Below, in pieces: positions 1-5,114 of a stretch of 5,114 bases of DNA. The DNA comes from Ruminococcus sp. Lineage in GTDB: Bacteria; Bacillota; Clostridia; Oscillospirales; Ruminococcaceae. Within the stretch, counting starts at the first letter, position 1. The number at the start of each line of letters is the position of its first letter. The stretch covers positions 1 through 5,114 of the forward strand of contig JAFYET010000023.1 in assembly GCA_017544125.1 (NCBI GenBank), in the 5' to 3' direction. A program made the position numbers and the translations under genes. The notes below the pieces were generated by a model. It did no database searches and had not been told where the DNA came from. It saw nothing but the letters and a program-made list of their open reading frames with translations.

Positions 1-450
1 ATGCTGCTGACCCACGTTATCGCAGGCATTATGGAGCATATTGCGAGCATGACGCTGTTTTTAGACCCCACAGAAAGGTCTTACGAGCGCCTCGGCAGCT
101 GCTGCGCCCCGAAATATATCACCTGGTCGAGCGAGAACCGCTCGCAGCTGATACGCATACCCTCTGCCGCTGGTGTGGGCAGGCGTGCCGAGCTGCGCTC
201 ACCCGACCCGCTGGCAAACCCATACCTTGCATTCGCTCTTATCATCTATGCCGCACTTGACGGCGTGAAGAGAGAGCTTTTCATGCCCAAGATATGCGAC
301 TTTGACCCTGCAAAGGCAGATGAGGAGCTGACAAAGGGGCTTGAAACGCTGCCCGACAACATCGAGGAGGCAAAGGCAGCCGCACTGAGCAGCGAGTTTA
401 TCAAAGCATACCTGCCAAAGGCTATTATCGACTCATACTGCGGGCTTTGA
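1..450 (+). CDS. glnA: Type I glutamine synthetase, C-terminal part (5' end outside window)
   Basis: Glutamine synthetase makes glutamine from glutamate, ammonia and ATP in the cytoplasm. This is the last 149 residues of the catalytic domain. The ATG at position 1 aligns inside the family (the HVIAGIMEH helix), so it is not the true start. Seen in order: SYERL (residues 27-31), the KYITW..ENRS block (38-48) with Arg47, RIP (52-54), the metal and substrate segment RAELRSPD (62-69) with Glu64 and Arg66, and NPYLAFAL. Two oddities stand out. The flap that normally reads YEAP or FEAP reads CCAP (34-37), so the active-site flap glutamate (Glu327 in the enterobacterial enzyme) is Cys35. The C-terminus is also short, ending about where the usual last helix would begin, with no adenylylation-type tyrosine motif. 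The ANTAR gene follows after 10 bases, which suggests one operon. Family assignment is secure; whether it is the main GS or a paralogue cannot be told from this fragment. Confidence 0.95.
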   Translation: MLLTHVIAGIMEHIASMTLFLDPTERSYERLGSCCAPKYITWSSENRSQLIRIPSAAGVGRRAELRSPDPLANPYLAFALIIYAALDGVKRELFMPKICDFDPAKADEELTKGLETLPDNIEEAKAAALSSEFIKAYLPKAIIDSYCGL

Positions 451-463
451 GGTGAGGTAAGTG
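451..463 (+). promoter_or_regulatory. Close-set ribosome binding site and GTG start of the ANTAR gene
   Basis: GGTGAGG (451-457) is the only Shine-Dalgarno-like sequence before the GTG at 461. A TAA in the same frame (458-460) directly precedes that GTG, so no start further upstream is possible. The 3-base spacing is shorter than optimal, which suggests weak initiation or coupling to glnA translation ending 10 bases earlier. An alternative is GTG at 488, with AAGGA at 470-474. It would remove the residues leading into the first receiver strand, so 461 is preferred. Confidence 0.55.
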
Positions 464-1045
464 GAGCTTAAGGAAATAAACTACACCGTGCTCATAGTGT
501 CATCGTCAGCCAAAATGGCACAGAAGCTGACAATGCTGCTTGACGAGCAGCTGTGCTTTGCAGCCGATTCAAGAAGCAGCGCTGCCGCCGCAAGGCGTGT
601 GCTTGCCGAGCGGCAGTATGACATGGTGATAATCACCGACCCGCTGCCCGACGAGAGCGCATCGGCTCTTGCTGTCGAGCTGTGCGGCGACGATCACACG
701 GTCGTGGCACTTATAACCGATGTGCAGAACTACGGCGATGTTTCCGAGCACGTATGCCGCTACGGTGCTTTCGTGCTGCCAAAGCCTGCGCCCAAGCAGC
801 TTTTACTGCAAGCCCTCGACTGGATGCAGAGCACGAGAGAGCGTCTGCGGCGCTTTGAGAAAAAGCAGCTTAGTCTTCAAGACAAGATGAAGGAGATAAG
901 AGCAGTTAACCGTGCAAAGTGGCTGCTCATTTCATCAAGAGGCATGAGTGAGGAAGAGGCACACCGCTACATCGAAAAAGAAGCAATGGATTGCGGTGTA
1001 AGCAAGCTGCTGATAGCATTGCAGATAATAAGTGAAGAGGAATAG
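461..1045 (+). CDS. ANTAR-domain RNA-binding regulator with degenerate receiver domain
   Basis: This 194-residue protein has the layout of ANTAR response regulators, which bind paired hexaloop hairpins in mRNA leaders and prevent termination, often for nitrogen or ethanolamine genes. Residues 8-120 form a receiver-like fold: strand YTVLIV (8-13), MVIIT (55-59), a threonine at 86 and PKP with Lys108. A basic, charged helix (about 122-148) leads into the ANTAR three-helix region (about 147-190), with AKWLL (152-156), RGMSEEEAH (160-168) and EKEAMD (172-177). The receiver is atypical. The acidic pair after strand 1 is replaced by SSS (14-16), and the phospho-acceptor position, read from the PLPD motif, is Thr59, with an Asp one residue later. 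Phosphorylation is therefore doubtful, and input may come from a ligand or a protein contact (inference). Its place directly after glnA suggests control of nitrogen assimilation. ANTAR assignment is firm; the RNA target is not visible here. Confidence 0.9.
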   Translation: MELKEINYTVLIVSSSAKMAQKLTMLLDEQLCFAADSRSSAAAARRVLAERQYDMVIITDPLPDESASALAVELCGDDHTVVALITDVQNYGDVSEHVCRYGAFVLPKPAPKQLLLQALDWMQSTRERLRRFEKKQLSLQDKMKEIRAVNRAKWLLISSRGMSEEEAHRYIEKEAMDCGVSKLLIALQIISEEE

Positions 1046-1082
1046 ACAGTACCCTGTTTTTTGGTGAAGGGTACTGTTTTTT
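1046..1082 (+). terminator. Intrinsic terminator of the glnA-ANTAR unit
   Basis: ACAGTACCCT (1046-1055) pairs perfectly with AGGGTACTGT (1068-1077), giving a 10-bp stem with a 12-base loop, followed by a run of six T (1077-1082). It begins right after the ANTAR stop codon and separates that operon from the kinase promoter. The loop lacks the paired hexaloop layout expected of an ANTAR target, so it is read as a simple terminator. Confidence 0.93.
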
Positions 1083-1096
1083 ATGTGTAAAAGCGA

Positions 1097-1125
1097 TTGA
1101 CTATTCATATAAACTGTGCTATAAT
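1097..1125 (+). promoter_or_regulatory. Sigma-70/SigA-type promoter with extended -10 for the kinase gene
   Basis: The -35 box is TTGACT (1097-1102, five of six consensus bases) and the -10 box is TATAAT (1120-1125, perfect), with a 17-base spacer. A TG at 1117-1118 makes an extended -10. Transcription should start near 1131-1133, giving a leader of about 55 bases before the ATG at 1188. The promoter lies just after the upstream terminator, so the kinase is its own transcription unit with a strong, probably housekeeping, promoter. No clear operator repeat was seen around it. Confidence 0.9.
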
Positions 1126-1152
1126 AAAGTATGAACTTTTTTAAAATAGATT

Positions 1153-1187
1153 AAAGGAGGCTGTGCCTACGGGCGCAGAGTATTGCA
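1153..1187 (+). promoter_or_regulatory. Shine-Dalgarno separated from the start codon by a UACG-tetraloop hairpin
   Basis: AAAGGAGG (1153-1160) is a strong Shine-Dalgarno, but it lies 27 bases from the only in-frame ATG (1188), too far for normal use. The gap holds a hairpin: CTGTGCC (1161-1167) pairs with GGCGCAG (1172-1178) through 7 pairs including one G-U, closed by C-UACG-G, a member of the very stable UNCG tetraloop class. When it folds, the effective spacing is the 9 bases 1179-1187, close to optimal. Known parallels are bacteriophage T4 genes 25 and 38, where a hairpin brings a distant SD to its start codon. The fold is seen in the sequence; its function is inferred. Confidence 0.75.
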
Positions 1188-3845
1188 ATGATAATATATT
1201 ACCATGCCATAGTTATAATATCGGTCATACTCTCATCGGTGTTCCTGCTGCGGTGGCGGCGGGATATATCGGTGCATTTTCCTATGATATTCATGCTCAT
1301 ACCTATAATTAACCTGGGCTACCTCAAGGTCGCAACTGCCGAGAACGTCACCGAAGCGCTGCTTGCAAACGGCATAGGCTACCTTGACGGGTGCTTTTTG
1401 GAGCTGATATTCTTCCTGTATATAATGAATTTCTGTAAGCTGCGGGTGCCTAAGATAATAACCGCAGGTATGCTTGCTGTGGGGTCGATAACCTTCTTCT
1501 TTGCCATAAACACCGCACAGAACCACCTGCTATATAAAACGGCAGAGCTTAAGCACATGAGCGGGGTCGCCTACCTTGTCAAGGAATACGGGCCTGTGCA
1601 TACCGTTTACTATTTCGTGATAGCGCTCTATCTTATAGCTAACCTTTCGGCTATCATATACAGCTTTACAAGGCGCAATGTTTCAAAGATAAACTCTCTG
1701 CTGCTTCTGATGATATACCTTATCATCATATTCGCATTCATAGTCGGCAAGAGCTTCAGCCCGGCATTAGAACTGCTGCCGCTGTCTTATATGATATCGC
1801 AGGTGATATTCCTGATAGTCATGAGCAAGATAACCCTCTACGACACCGCAAGCTCAACAATGCTCAATATCACCGAGCACGGCGATATCGGCTTTGCGAC
1901 CTTTGACAAGCGCCGCCGCTACCTCGGCTGCACAGACGGCGCACTCGCACCTATACCCGAGCTTGGCGAGATATACATCGACAAGACGCTTAGCGCCGAG
2001 AATGAGACATTTGCTAATATCCTCGATTGCATGGAAAAGGTCGAGGCGGGCAGCGAGGCACCGTTTTTCTATGTCAGCCGCAACGATATAAGCTACAAGA
2101 TAACCGTCAGCCACCTCTACTCGGGCAAGCGAATAAAGGGCTATCTTCTGAGAACTGAGGATAACACCGAGGAGACAAGACGGCTTGAAGCCCTGGAGCT
2201 GCGTGAGCGGCAAAAGGAAATGGAAGCTAAGATGCTAAGGCTTGAAAAATCAGCCGCCGAGGCTGCGAACGAAGCCAAGAGCGCATTTCTGGCACAGATG
2301 TCACACGAGATAAGAACGCCCATAAACGCCGTGCTCGGCATGAACGAAATGGTTATGCGCCAGACCCGTGAGCCGAAGATACGTGAATACTCGGCAAACA
2401 TACAAAGCTCGGGCAGAACGCTGTTATCGCTGGTCAACAGCATACTTGACCTCTCAAAGATAGAAAACGGCAAAATGGAGATAATCCCTGTCAGGTATGA
2501 CACGGCAGTTATGATAAATGAGATGATACTGAGCGTTACCCCCAAGGCGGCGGAAAAGGGGCTTGAATTCAGCTTTGATGTTGATGAGACACTCCCCCGT
2601 GCGCTTATCGGCGATGATGTAAGGGTAAGGCAGGTGATACTCAACCTACTGACAAATGCCGTGAAGTATACCGACAAAGGCTCGGTGAAACTGAGCATTA
2701 AGGGCGAAGCGGCAGATGACAAGAGCATAAAGCTAAACGTCAGCGTTACCGACACGGGCATAGGCATAAAGGAAGAGGATATGCCTATGCTGTATGAAGC
2801 ATTCAGAAGGCTCGATGAGCAGCACAACCGCAGCATCGAGGGCACAGGTCTCGGTATGTCGATAGTCACAAGGCTGCTCTCGCTCATGGGCAGCAAGCTC
2901 GATGTAAATAGCGAATACGGCAAAGGCTCATGCTTTGGCTTTGAGCTTATGCAGGGGGTAGCCGACAGCACGCCTATGGGCGACCCTGCCCGGTATATAA
3001 GCGAGGACACAGCATTTGACCCCGCACAGCCACGCCTGTATGCACCGGGCGCTAAGGTGCTGGTAGTAGATGACAACCAGATGAACCTGAAAGTCGCAAA
3101 AAGCCTGCTGGGGCTTTACGGCATAGATGCCGACACCGCAGCCTCGGGCGAGGAGGCGCTTGGTATTCTGAAGGACAGGCGCTATGATATCATATTCCTT
3201 GACCACATGATGCCTGTGATGGACGGCATTGATGTGCTTGGCAGGATAAGGGAGGGGCATCTGACCGATGAGAGCACCGTGATAATAGCCCTTACCGCCA
3301 ACGCCATAGTCGGAGCTAAGGATATGTACCTCACAGCAGGGTTTGATGACTACCTGACAAAGCCCATTGACAGCGTGACACTCGAGCGGCAGCTGAGAAA
3401 GAGCCTGCCTGCTTCGCTTGTCAGCGAAAGCGGCGAGCAGAGCGACTTGCAGCAAAAAAGCGCCGATGATACAGGCGACAGCCTTACCTTTGAGGATATA
3501 AAGCACATTCGTGAGGTCTGCCCCGGGCTCAATGCCGCAACAGGCATGAAATACTGCATGGATTCAAAGGCATTCTGGTATGAGATGCTGGGCACATTTG
3601 CGCAGGGGCAGAGCATACAGGAGCTAAGTGATGCCTATGAAGCTAAGGACTACGAGCGCTACCGCATAGCCGCACACACGGTAAAAAGCTCGGCTATGGG
3701 CATAGGCGCAGAGCTTTTATCTGAAAAAGCCCGCCTGCTTGAAACAGCTGCCAAAAACGGCGACACAGGCTTTATAAACGCAGAGCATGAGGACTTTATC
3801 TCATCACTTACCGGGCTTACACAGGAAATTAAACAGCTGATATAA
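1188..3845 (+). CDS. 7TM hybrid sensor histidine kinase (HisKA-HATPase-REC-HPt)
   Basis: This 885-residue inner-membrane sensor kinase contains an internal phosphorelay. Residues 1-214 hold about seven hydrophobic helices (roughly 2-21, 31-47, 66-83, 89-107, 138-160, 169-188, 195-214). The NHLLY (112-116) and YGPVHTVYY (134-142) segments between helices 4 and 5 resemble the 7TM sensor half of Firmicutes kinases. A PAS-like linker (about 228-326) and a charged coiled coil (about 328-365) follow. HisKA has SHEIRTP with phospho-accepting His373. HATPase shows N-box Asn490, DTGIGI (522-527) and GTGLGM (552-557). The receiver (622-740) has Asp628/Asp629, acceptor Asp672, Thr703 and Lys725. The C-terminal HPt (about 766-885) has His830 in AAHTVKSS. 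All catalytic residues are intact, so relay His373 to Asp672 to His830 is expected. The last acceptor protein is not in the window and the signal is unknown. Isoleucine is mostly ATA. The start at 1188 is the only in-frame ATG after the TAA at 1152, and it depends on the leader hairpin described separately. Confidence 0.95.
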   Translation: MIIYYHAIVIISVILSSVFLLRWRRDISVHFPMIFMLIPIINLGYLKVATAENVTEALLANGIGYLDGCFLELIFFLYIMNFCKLRVPKIITAGMLAVGSITFFFAINTAQNHLLYKTAELKHMSGVAYLVKEYGPVHTVYYFVIALYLIANLSAIIYSFTRRNVSKINSLLLLMIYLIIIFAFIVGKSFSPALELLPLSYMISQVIFLIVMSKITLYDTASSTMLNITEHGDIGFATFDKRRRYLGCTDGALAPIPELGEIYIDKTLSAENETFANILDCMEKVEAGSEAPFFYVSRNDISYKITVSHLYSGKRIKGYLLRTEDNTEETRRLEALELRERQKEMEAKMLRLEKSAAEAANEAKSAFLAQMSHEIRTPINAVLGMNEMVMRQTREPKIREYSANIQSSGRTLLSLVNSILDLSKIENGKMEIIPVRYDTAVMINEMILSVTPKAAEKGLEFSFDVDETLPRALIGDDVRVRQVILNLLTNAVKYTDKGSVKLSIKGEAADDKSIKLNVSVTDTGIGIKEEDMPMLYEAFRRLDEQHNRSIEGTGLGMSIVTRLLSLMGSKLDVNSEYGKGSCFGFELMQGVADSTPMGDPARYISEDTAFDPAQPRLYAPGAKVLVVDDNQMNLKVAKSLLGLYGIDADTAASGEEALGILKDRRYDIIFLDHMMPVMDGIDVLGRIREGHLTDESTVIIALTANAIVGAKDMYLTAGFDDYLTKPIDSVTLERQLRKSLPASLVSESGEQSDLQQKSADDTGDSLTFEDIKHIREVCPGLNAATGMKYCMDSKAFWYEMLGTFAQGQSIQELSDAYEAKDYERYRIAAHTVKSSAMGIGAELLSEKARLLETAAKNGDTGFINAEHEDFISSLTGLTQEIKQLI

Positions 3846-3891
3846 TAAAACAGGGAGCTGCTGCTTTGTGCAACAGTTCCCTGCTTTTATT
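3841..3891. terminator. Bidirectional intrinsic terminator between convergent kinase and metA genes
   Basis: CAGGGAGCTG (3851-3860) pairs with CAGTTCCCTG (3874-3883) including one G-T wobble. After a C/A mismatch, TGC (3862-3864) pairs with GCA (3870-3872) around a TTTGT loop. On the plus strand the stem is followed by CTTTTATT (3884-3891), ending the kinase transcript. On the minus strand it is followed by TTTTATTATA (3850-3841), which can end the metA transcript, although that U-tract overlaps the kinase stop codon. The plus-direction role is the surer one. Confidence 0.85.
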
Positions 3892-3955
3892 CCAGTGTCA
3901 GTGGTTCAGATGTATCATTACATATCATATCTGAGCCTTGTTTTCCGGCTTTCTG
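3892..3955. other. Short metA 3' untranslated region
   Basis: This is the remaining gap between the terminator and the metA stop codon. It contains a weak A/T-rich hairpin, TCAGATGT (3906-3913) with ATATCTGA-type pairing at 3927-3934, with no T-run suited to termination on either strand. No open frame, promoter or repeat is seen here. It is probably just the 3' end of the metA message. Confidence 0.5.
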
Positions 3956-4864
3956 TCACACACCGAATTCGTAGGGTGTGACCTGATATACAAAGTAGTT
4001 GAGCCAGTTTGAGAAAAGCAGGCTCGAATGGGCTATCCAGCTGCTGACGGGGGGCTTTTCGGGGTCATTTCCCGGGAAATAGTTCTCGGGTATCTCGGGT
4101 GATAACCCTCTCTCCTTGTCACGCTCATATTCATAGGCAAGGCGGTCGCTGTCATACTCGGGGTGCCCGTCAACGAATATGTTGCTGCCCCCGTCCGAGA
4201 TGATATAAGCCCCTGCCCTGTCAGACTTAGCTATCACTTCAAGCTCGCTGACCTTTGCAAGGTCATCGGCGTTTATGCCGCTGTATGTCGAGTGGGGTGC
4301 GTTGAACACCTTATCAAAGCCATGCACAAGCTCGTTGTTCTTTGCAGTAACGGTGTGCTCAAAGATACCCGAGAGCTTTTTGTCAAGGTCGTGCTTATCA
4401 ATGCCGTAATGGTAGTAAAGCCCTGCCTGCGCTGCCCAGCTAAGGTGCAGCGTTGATGTTACGTGAATCCTCGACCATTCAAGAATGGCAGACAGCTCGC
4501 CCCAGTAATCCACCTGCTCAAAGCCCAGCTTTTCAACGGGCGCGCCTGTGATTATCAGCCCGTCAAAATATTCCCGCTCTATCTCATAAAAGGGGCGGTA
4601 GTTCTTTAAAAGATATGATGCCCCGGTGTTTTTGTATTTGTGTGTCACGAGCCTTATGAATGTAACATCTATTTGCAGCGGCGAGTTTGACAAGAGTCTT
4701 AGCAGCTGCTCCTCTGTTTCCTGCTTATCGGGCATAAGGTTAAGTATTGCGATATTCAGGCTTCTTATATCCTGATGGATCGCACGCTCGTTTGTCATAG
4801 CGAAGATGTTCTCTTTCTTTAAGCTCTCGACTGCGGTTATTCCTTCTTTTACTCTTATTGGCAT
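3956..4864 (-). CDS. metA: Homoserine O-acyltransferase MetA (predicted acetyl-CoA type) with Ser at the nucleophile position
   Basis: MetA acylates the hydroxyl of homoserine, the first committed step of methionine synthesis, in the cytoplasm. The 302-residue length and collinear motifs fit the family: MPIRV start, KENIFAM (17-23), LNLMPDKQETE (41-51) with Lys47, TGAPVE (106-111), the nucleophile elbow (138-149), APHS (189-192), GHPEYD (233-238) with His234 and Glu236, and Arg248. Glu111 is the residue tied to acetyl-CoA preference in Bacillus-type MetA; succinyl-CoA enzymes have Gly. The striking change is at position 142: the family reads LHICWGAQ, with Cys142 as the acyl-thioester nucleophile, but here it reads LHLSWAAQ (codon AGC at 4441-4439). 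In addition, the usual HSRY reads HSTY (Thr193). The rest is well kept, with no frameshift, so it may be a working Ser variant, a divergent activity or a recent inactivation. A strong TAAGGAGG (4880-4873) lies 8 bases before the ATG. No SAM riboswitch or T-box is seen in the roughly 250-base leader. The promoter is not identified. Confidence 0.93.
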   Translation of the reverse strand: MPIRVKEGITAVESLKKENIFAMTNERAIHQDIRSLNIAILNLMPDKQETEEQLLRLLSNSPLQIDVTFIRLVTHKYKNTGASYLLKNYRPFYEIEREYFDGLIITGAPVEKLGFEQVDYWGELSAILEWSRIHVTSTLHLSWAAQAGLYYHYGIDKHDLDKKLSGIFEHTVTAKNNELVHGFDKVFNAPHSTYSGINADDLAKVSELEVIAKSDRAGAYIISDGGSNIFVDGHPEYDSDRLAYEYERDKERGLSPEIPENYFPGNDPEKPPVSSWIAHSSLLFSNWLNYFVYQVTPYEFGV

Positions 4865-4885
4865 TTTGTCGTCCTCCTTATCTAA

Positions 4886-4904
4886 ATGGGGGGAGATCCC
4901 CCAT
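4886..4904 (-). other. G/C hairpin just upstream of the metA ribosome binding site
   Basis: ATGGGGG (4886-4892) pairs with CCCCCAT (4898-4904) around a 5-base loop. In the metA message this stem would end 5 bases before the SD (4880-4873). It is also the left end of the first repeat unit. The second unit keeps the same stem in changed form (ATGG, bulged T, GGG against CCCCCAT at 5019-5036), which hints that the pairing itself is maintained. A role in translation control is possible but unproven. Confidence 0.5.
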
Positions 4905-4914
4905 ACCCCCTTGC

Positions 4915-5015
4915 GCTGACCCGCTCGGTGCTTGGGGGGGCTTGGAGAACTTTGAAAAACCTAAAGGTCTTTCAAAGTTTCCAAGAAAGCGCCTCGGGGT
5001 CAGCTTTCTTTTTTT
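4915..5015 (+). terminator. Long bulged hairpin with 3' T-run in repeat unit 1 (terminator-like on plus strand)
   Basis: Nested pairing is visible. GCTGACCC (4915-4922) pairs with GGGTCAGC (4997-5004, perfect). GGTGCTT (4927-4933) pairs with AAGCGCC (4987-4993, one wobble). CTTGGA (4941-4946) pairs with TCCAAG (4980-4985), and AACTTTGAAA (4948-4957) with TTTCAAAGTT (4970-4979), with G4947 bulged. ACC/GGT (4959-4961 with 4966-4968) closes a TAAA loop. A 7-G run is left on one side. CTTTCTTTTTTT follows (5004-5015). On the plus strand this has the form of an intrinsic terminator, although the arm is far longer than usual; on the minus (metA) strand there is no trailing T-run. Confidence 0.6.
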
Positions 5016-5018
5016 ATA

Positions 5019-5114
5019 ATGGTGGGTATCCCCCATGCCCCCAAGCTGACCCGCTCGGTGCTTAGGGGGCTTGGAGAACTTTGAAAAACCTAAAGGTCTT
5101 TCAAAGTTTCCAAG
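5019..5114 (+). repeat. Tandem structured repeat, unit 2 (cut by window end)
   Basis: This second copy of the element runs to the last base of the window, which falls exactly at the end of the inner inverted repeat (CTTGGA at 5070-5075 with TCCAAG at 5109-5114). By comparison with unit 1, the missing right end should hold the AAGCGCC, GGGTCAGC and T-run arms. It is preceded by a perfect TATAAT (5015-5020) without a recognisable -35. The near-identical core suggests recent duplication or strong conservation. Confidence 0.85.

Larger units (their letters stand above)
4886..5018 (+). repeat. Tandem structured repeat, unit 1 (complete)
   Basis: This is the first of two direct copies with a period of about 133 bp. 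It shares an identical 45-base core (4941-4985 = 5070-5114) and an identical 19-base block starting GCTGACCCGCTCGG (4915-4933 = 5045-5063) with unit 2. Between these the copies differ in a G-run (7 G against A plus 5 G), and before them in a short segment after CCCCCAT. No open reading frame of note is present. The unit folds into a long hairpin ending in a T-run. It could be a REP/MITE-like intergenic element or a small-RNA unit; its family is not recognised. Homology to unit 2 is certain; the outer boundaries are approximate. Confidence 0.88.

Noticed and set aside
1..3. ATG at position 1 as a true start of a 149-residue protein
   Set aside because: Family alignment continues upstream of this Met; the fragment begins inside the GS catalytic domain.
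1046..1187. Search for an ANTAR-type double hexaloop antiterminator after the ANTAR gene or in the kinase leader
   Set aside because: The only hairpins seen are a terminator with a 12-base loop and a UACG tetraloop; neither has the A/G hexaloop pair.
2141..3076. Long open frame (311 codons) on the minus strand opposite the kinase
   Set aside because: It is antisense to intact HisKA and HATPase motifs, its translation is Ser/Leu-rich low-complexity as expected from reverse-strand codon bias, and it has no recognisable domain.
4163..4456. Plus-strand open frame opposite metA
   Set aside because: It is a shadow of the conserved metA coding region, with no ribosome binding site or family resemblance.
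5016..5044. Possible minus-strand metA promoter (TTGGGG, 17 bases, CATTAT)
   Set aside because: Only three and four consensus bases match, and it lies inside G/C-run repeat sequence; too weak to call.
4865..5114. SAM riboswitch or T-box controlling metA
   Set aside because: None of the conserved S-box or T-box sequence blocks could be found; the leader is occupied by the repeat units.
4886..5114. CRISPR-like array
   Set aside because: There are only two copies with a period of about 133 bp, and the repeat itself fills the unit with no distinct spacer or cas gene.

Overview
The window looks like part of a Firmicutes chromosome, most likely a gut Oscillospiraceae/Ruminococcus-type bacterium. 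The reasons are the type I glutamine synthetase followed directly by an ANTAR-domain regulator, a kinase with a Firmicutes-type 7TM sensor half, strong AAGGAGG ribosome binding sites, frequent ATA isoleucine codons and short convergent intergenic regions. Placement to genus is an inference from style, not from a marker gene.

Layout. (1) Positions 1-1082: the 3' end of glnA, a 10-base gap, and a GTG-started gene for an ANTAR RNA-binding regulator with a degenerate receiver domain, closed by an intrinsic terminator. (2) Positions 1097-3891: an independent unit with a near-consensus extended -10 promoter, an unusual leader in which a cUACGg tetraloop hairpin sits between the Shine-Dalgarno sequence and the start codon, and an 885-residue membrane-bound hybrid histidine kinase (7TM, PAS-like linker, HisKA, HATPase, REC, HPt). 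It ends in a hairpin that can terminate transcription from both sides. (3) Positions 3956-4864, minus strand: metA, homoserine O-acyltransferase, convergent with the kinase. Its Glu111 predicts acetyl-CoA use, but the catalytic Cys142 position is serine. (4) Positions 4881-5114: the metA upstream region, filled by two tandem copies (period about 133 bp) of a highly structured repeat; the window ends inside the second copy.

How the genes fit together. glnA and the ANTAR gene form a nitrogen-assimilation pair in which the regulator probably acts by antitermination on RNA targets outside the window. The kinase has its own promoter and carries its own phosphorelay up to an HPt domain. Its final receiver is not here, and the neighbouring ANTAR protein lacks a canonical phospho-acceptor, so it is an unlikely partner. 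metA belongs to methionine biosynthesis and shows no functional link to the other genes.

No wholly new multi-gene system is evident. The points most worth checking are the SD-hairpin-start leader of the kinase, the serine at the MetA nucleophile position, and the tandem structured repeat, which may be a mobile or RNA-encoding element.
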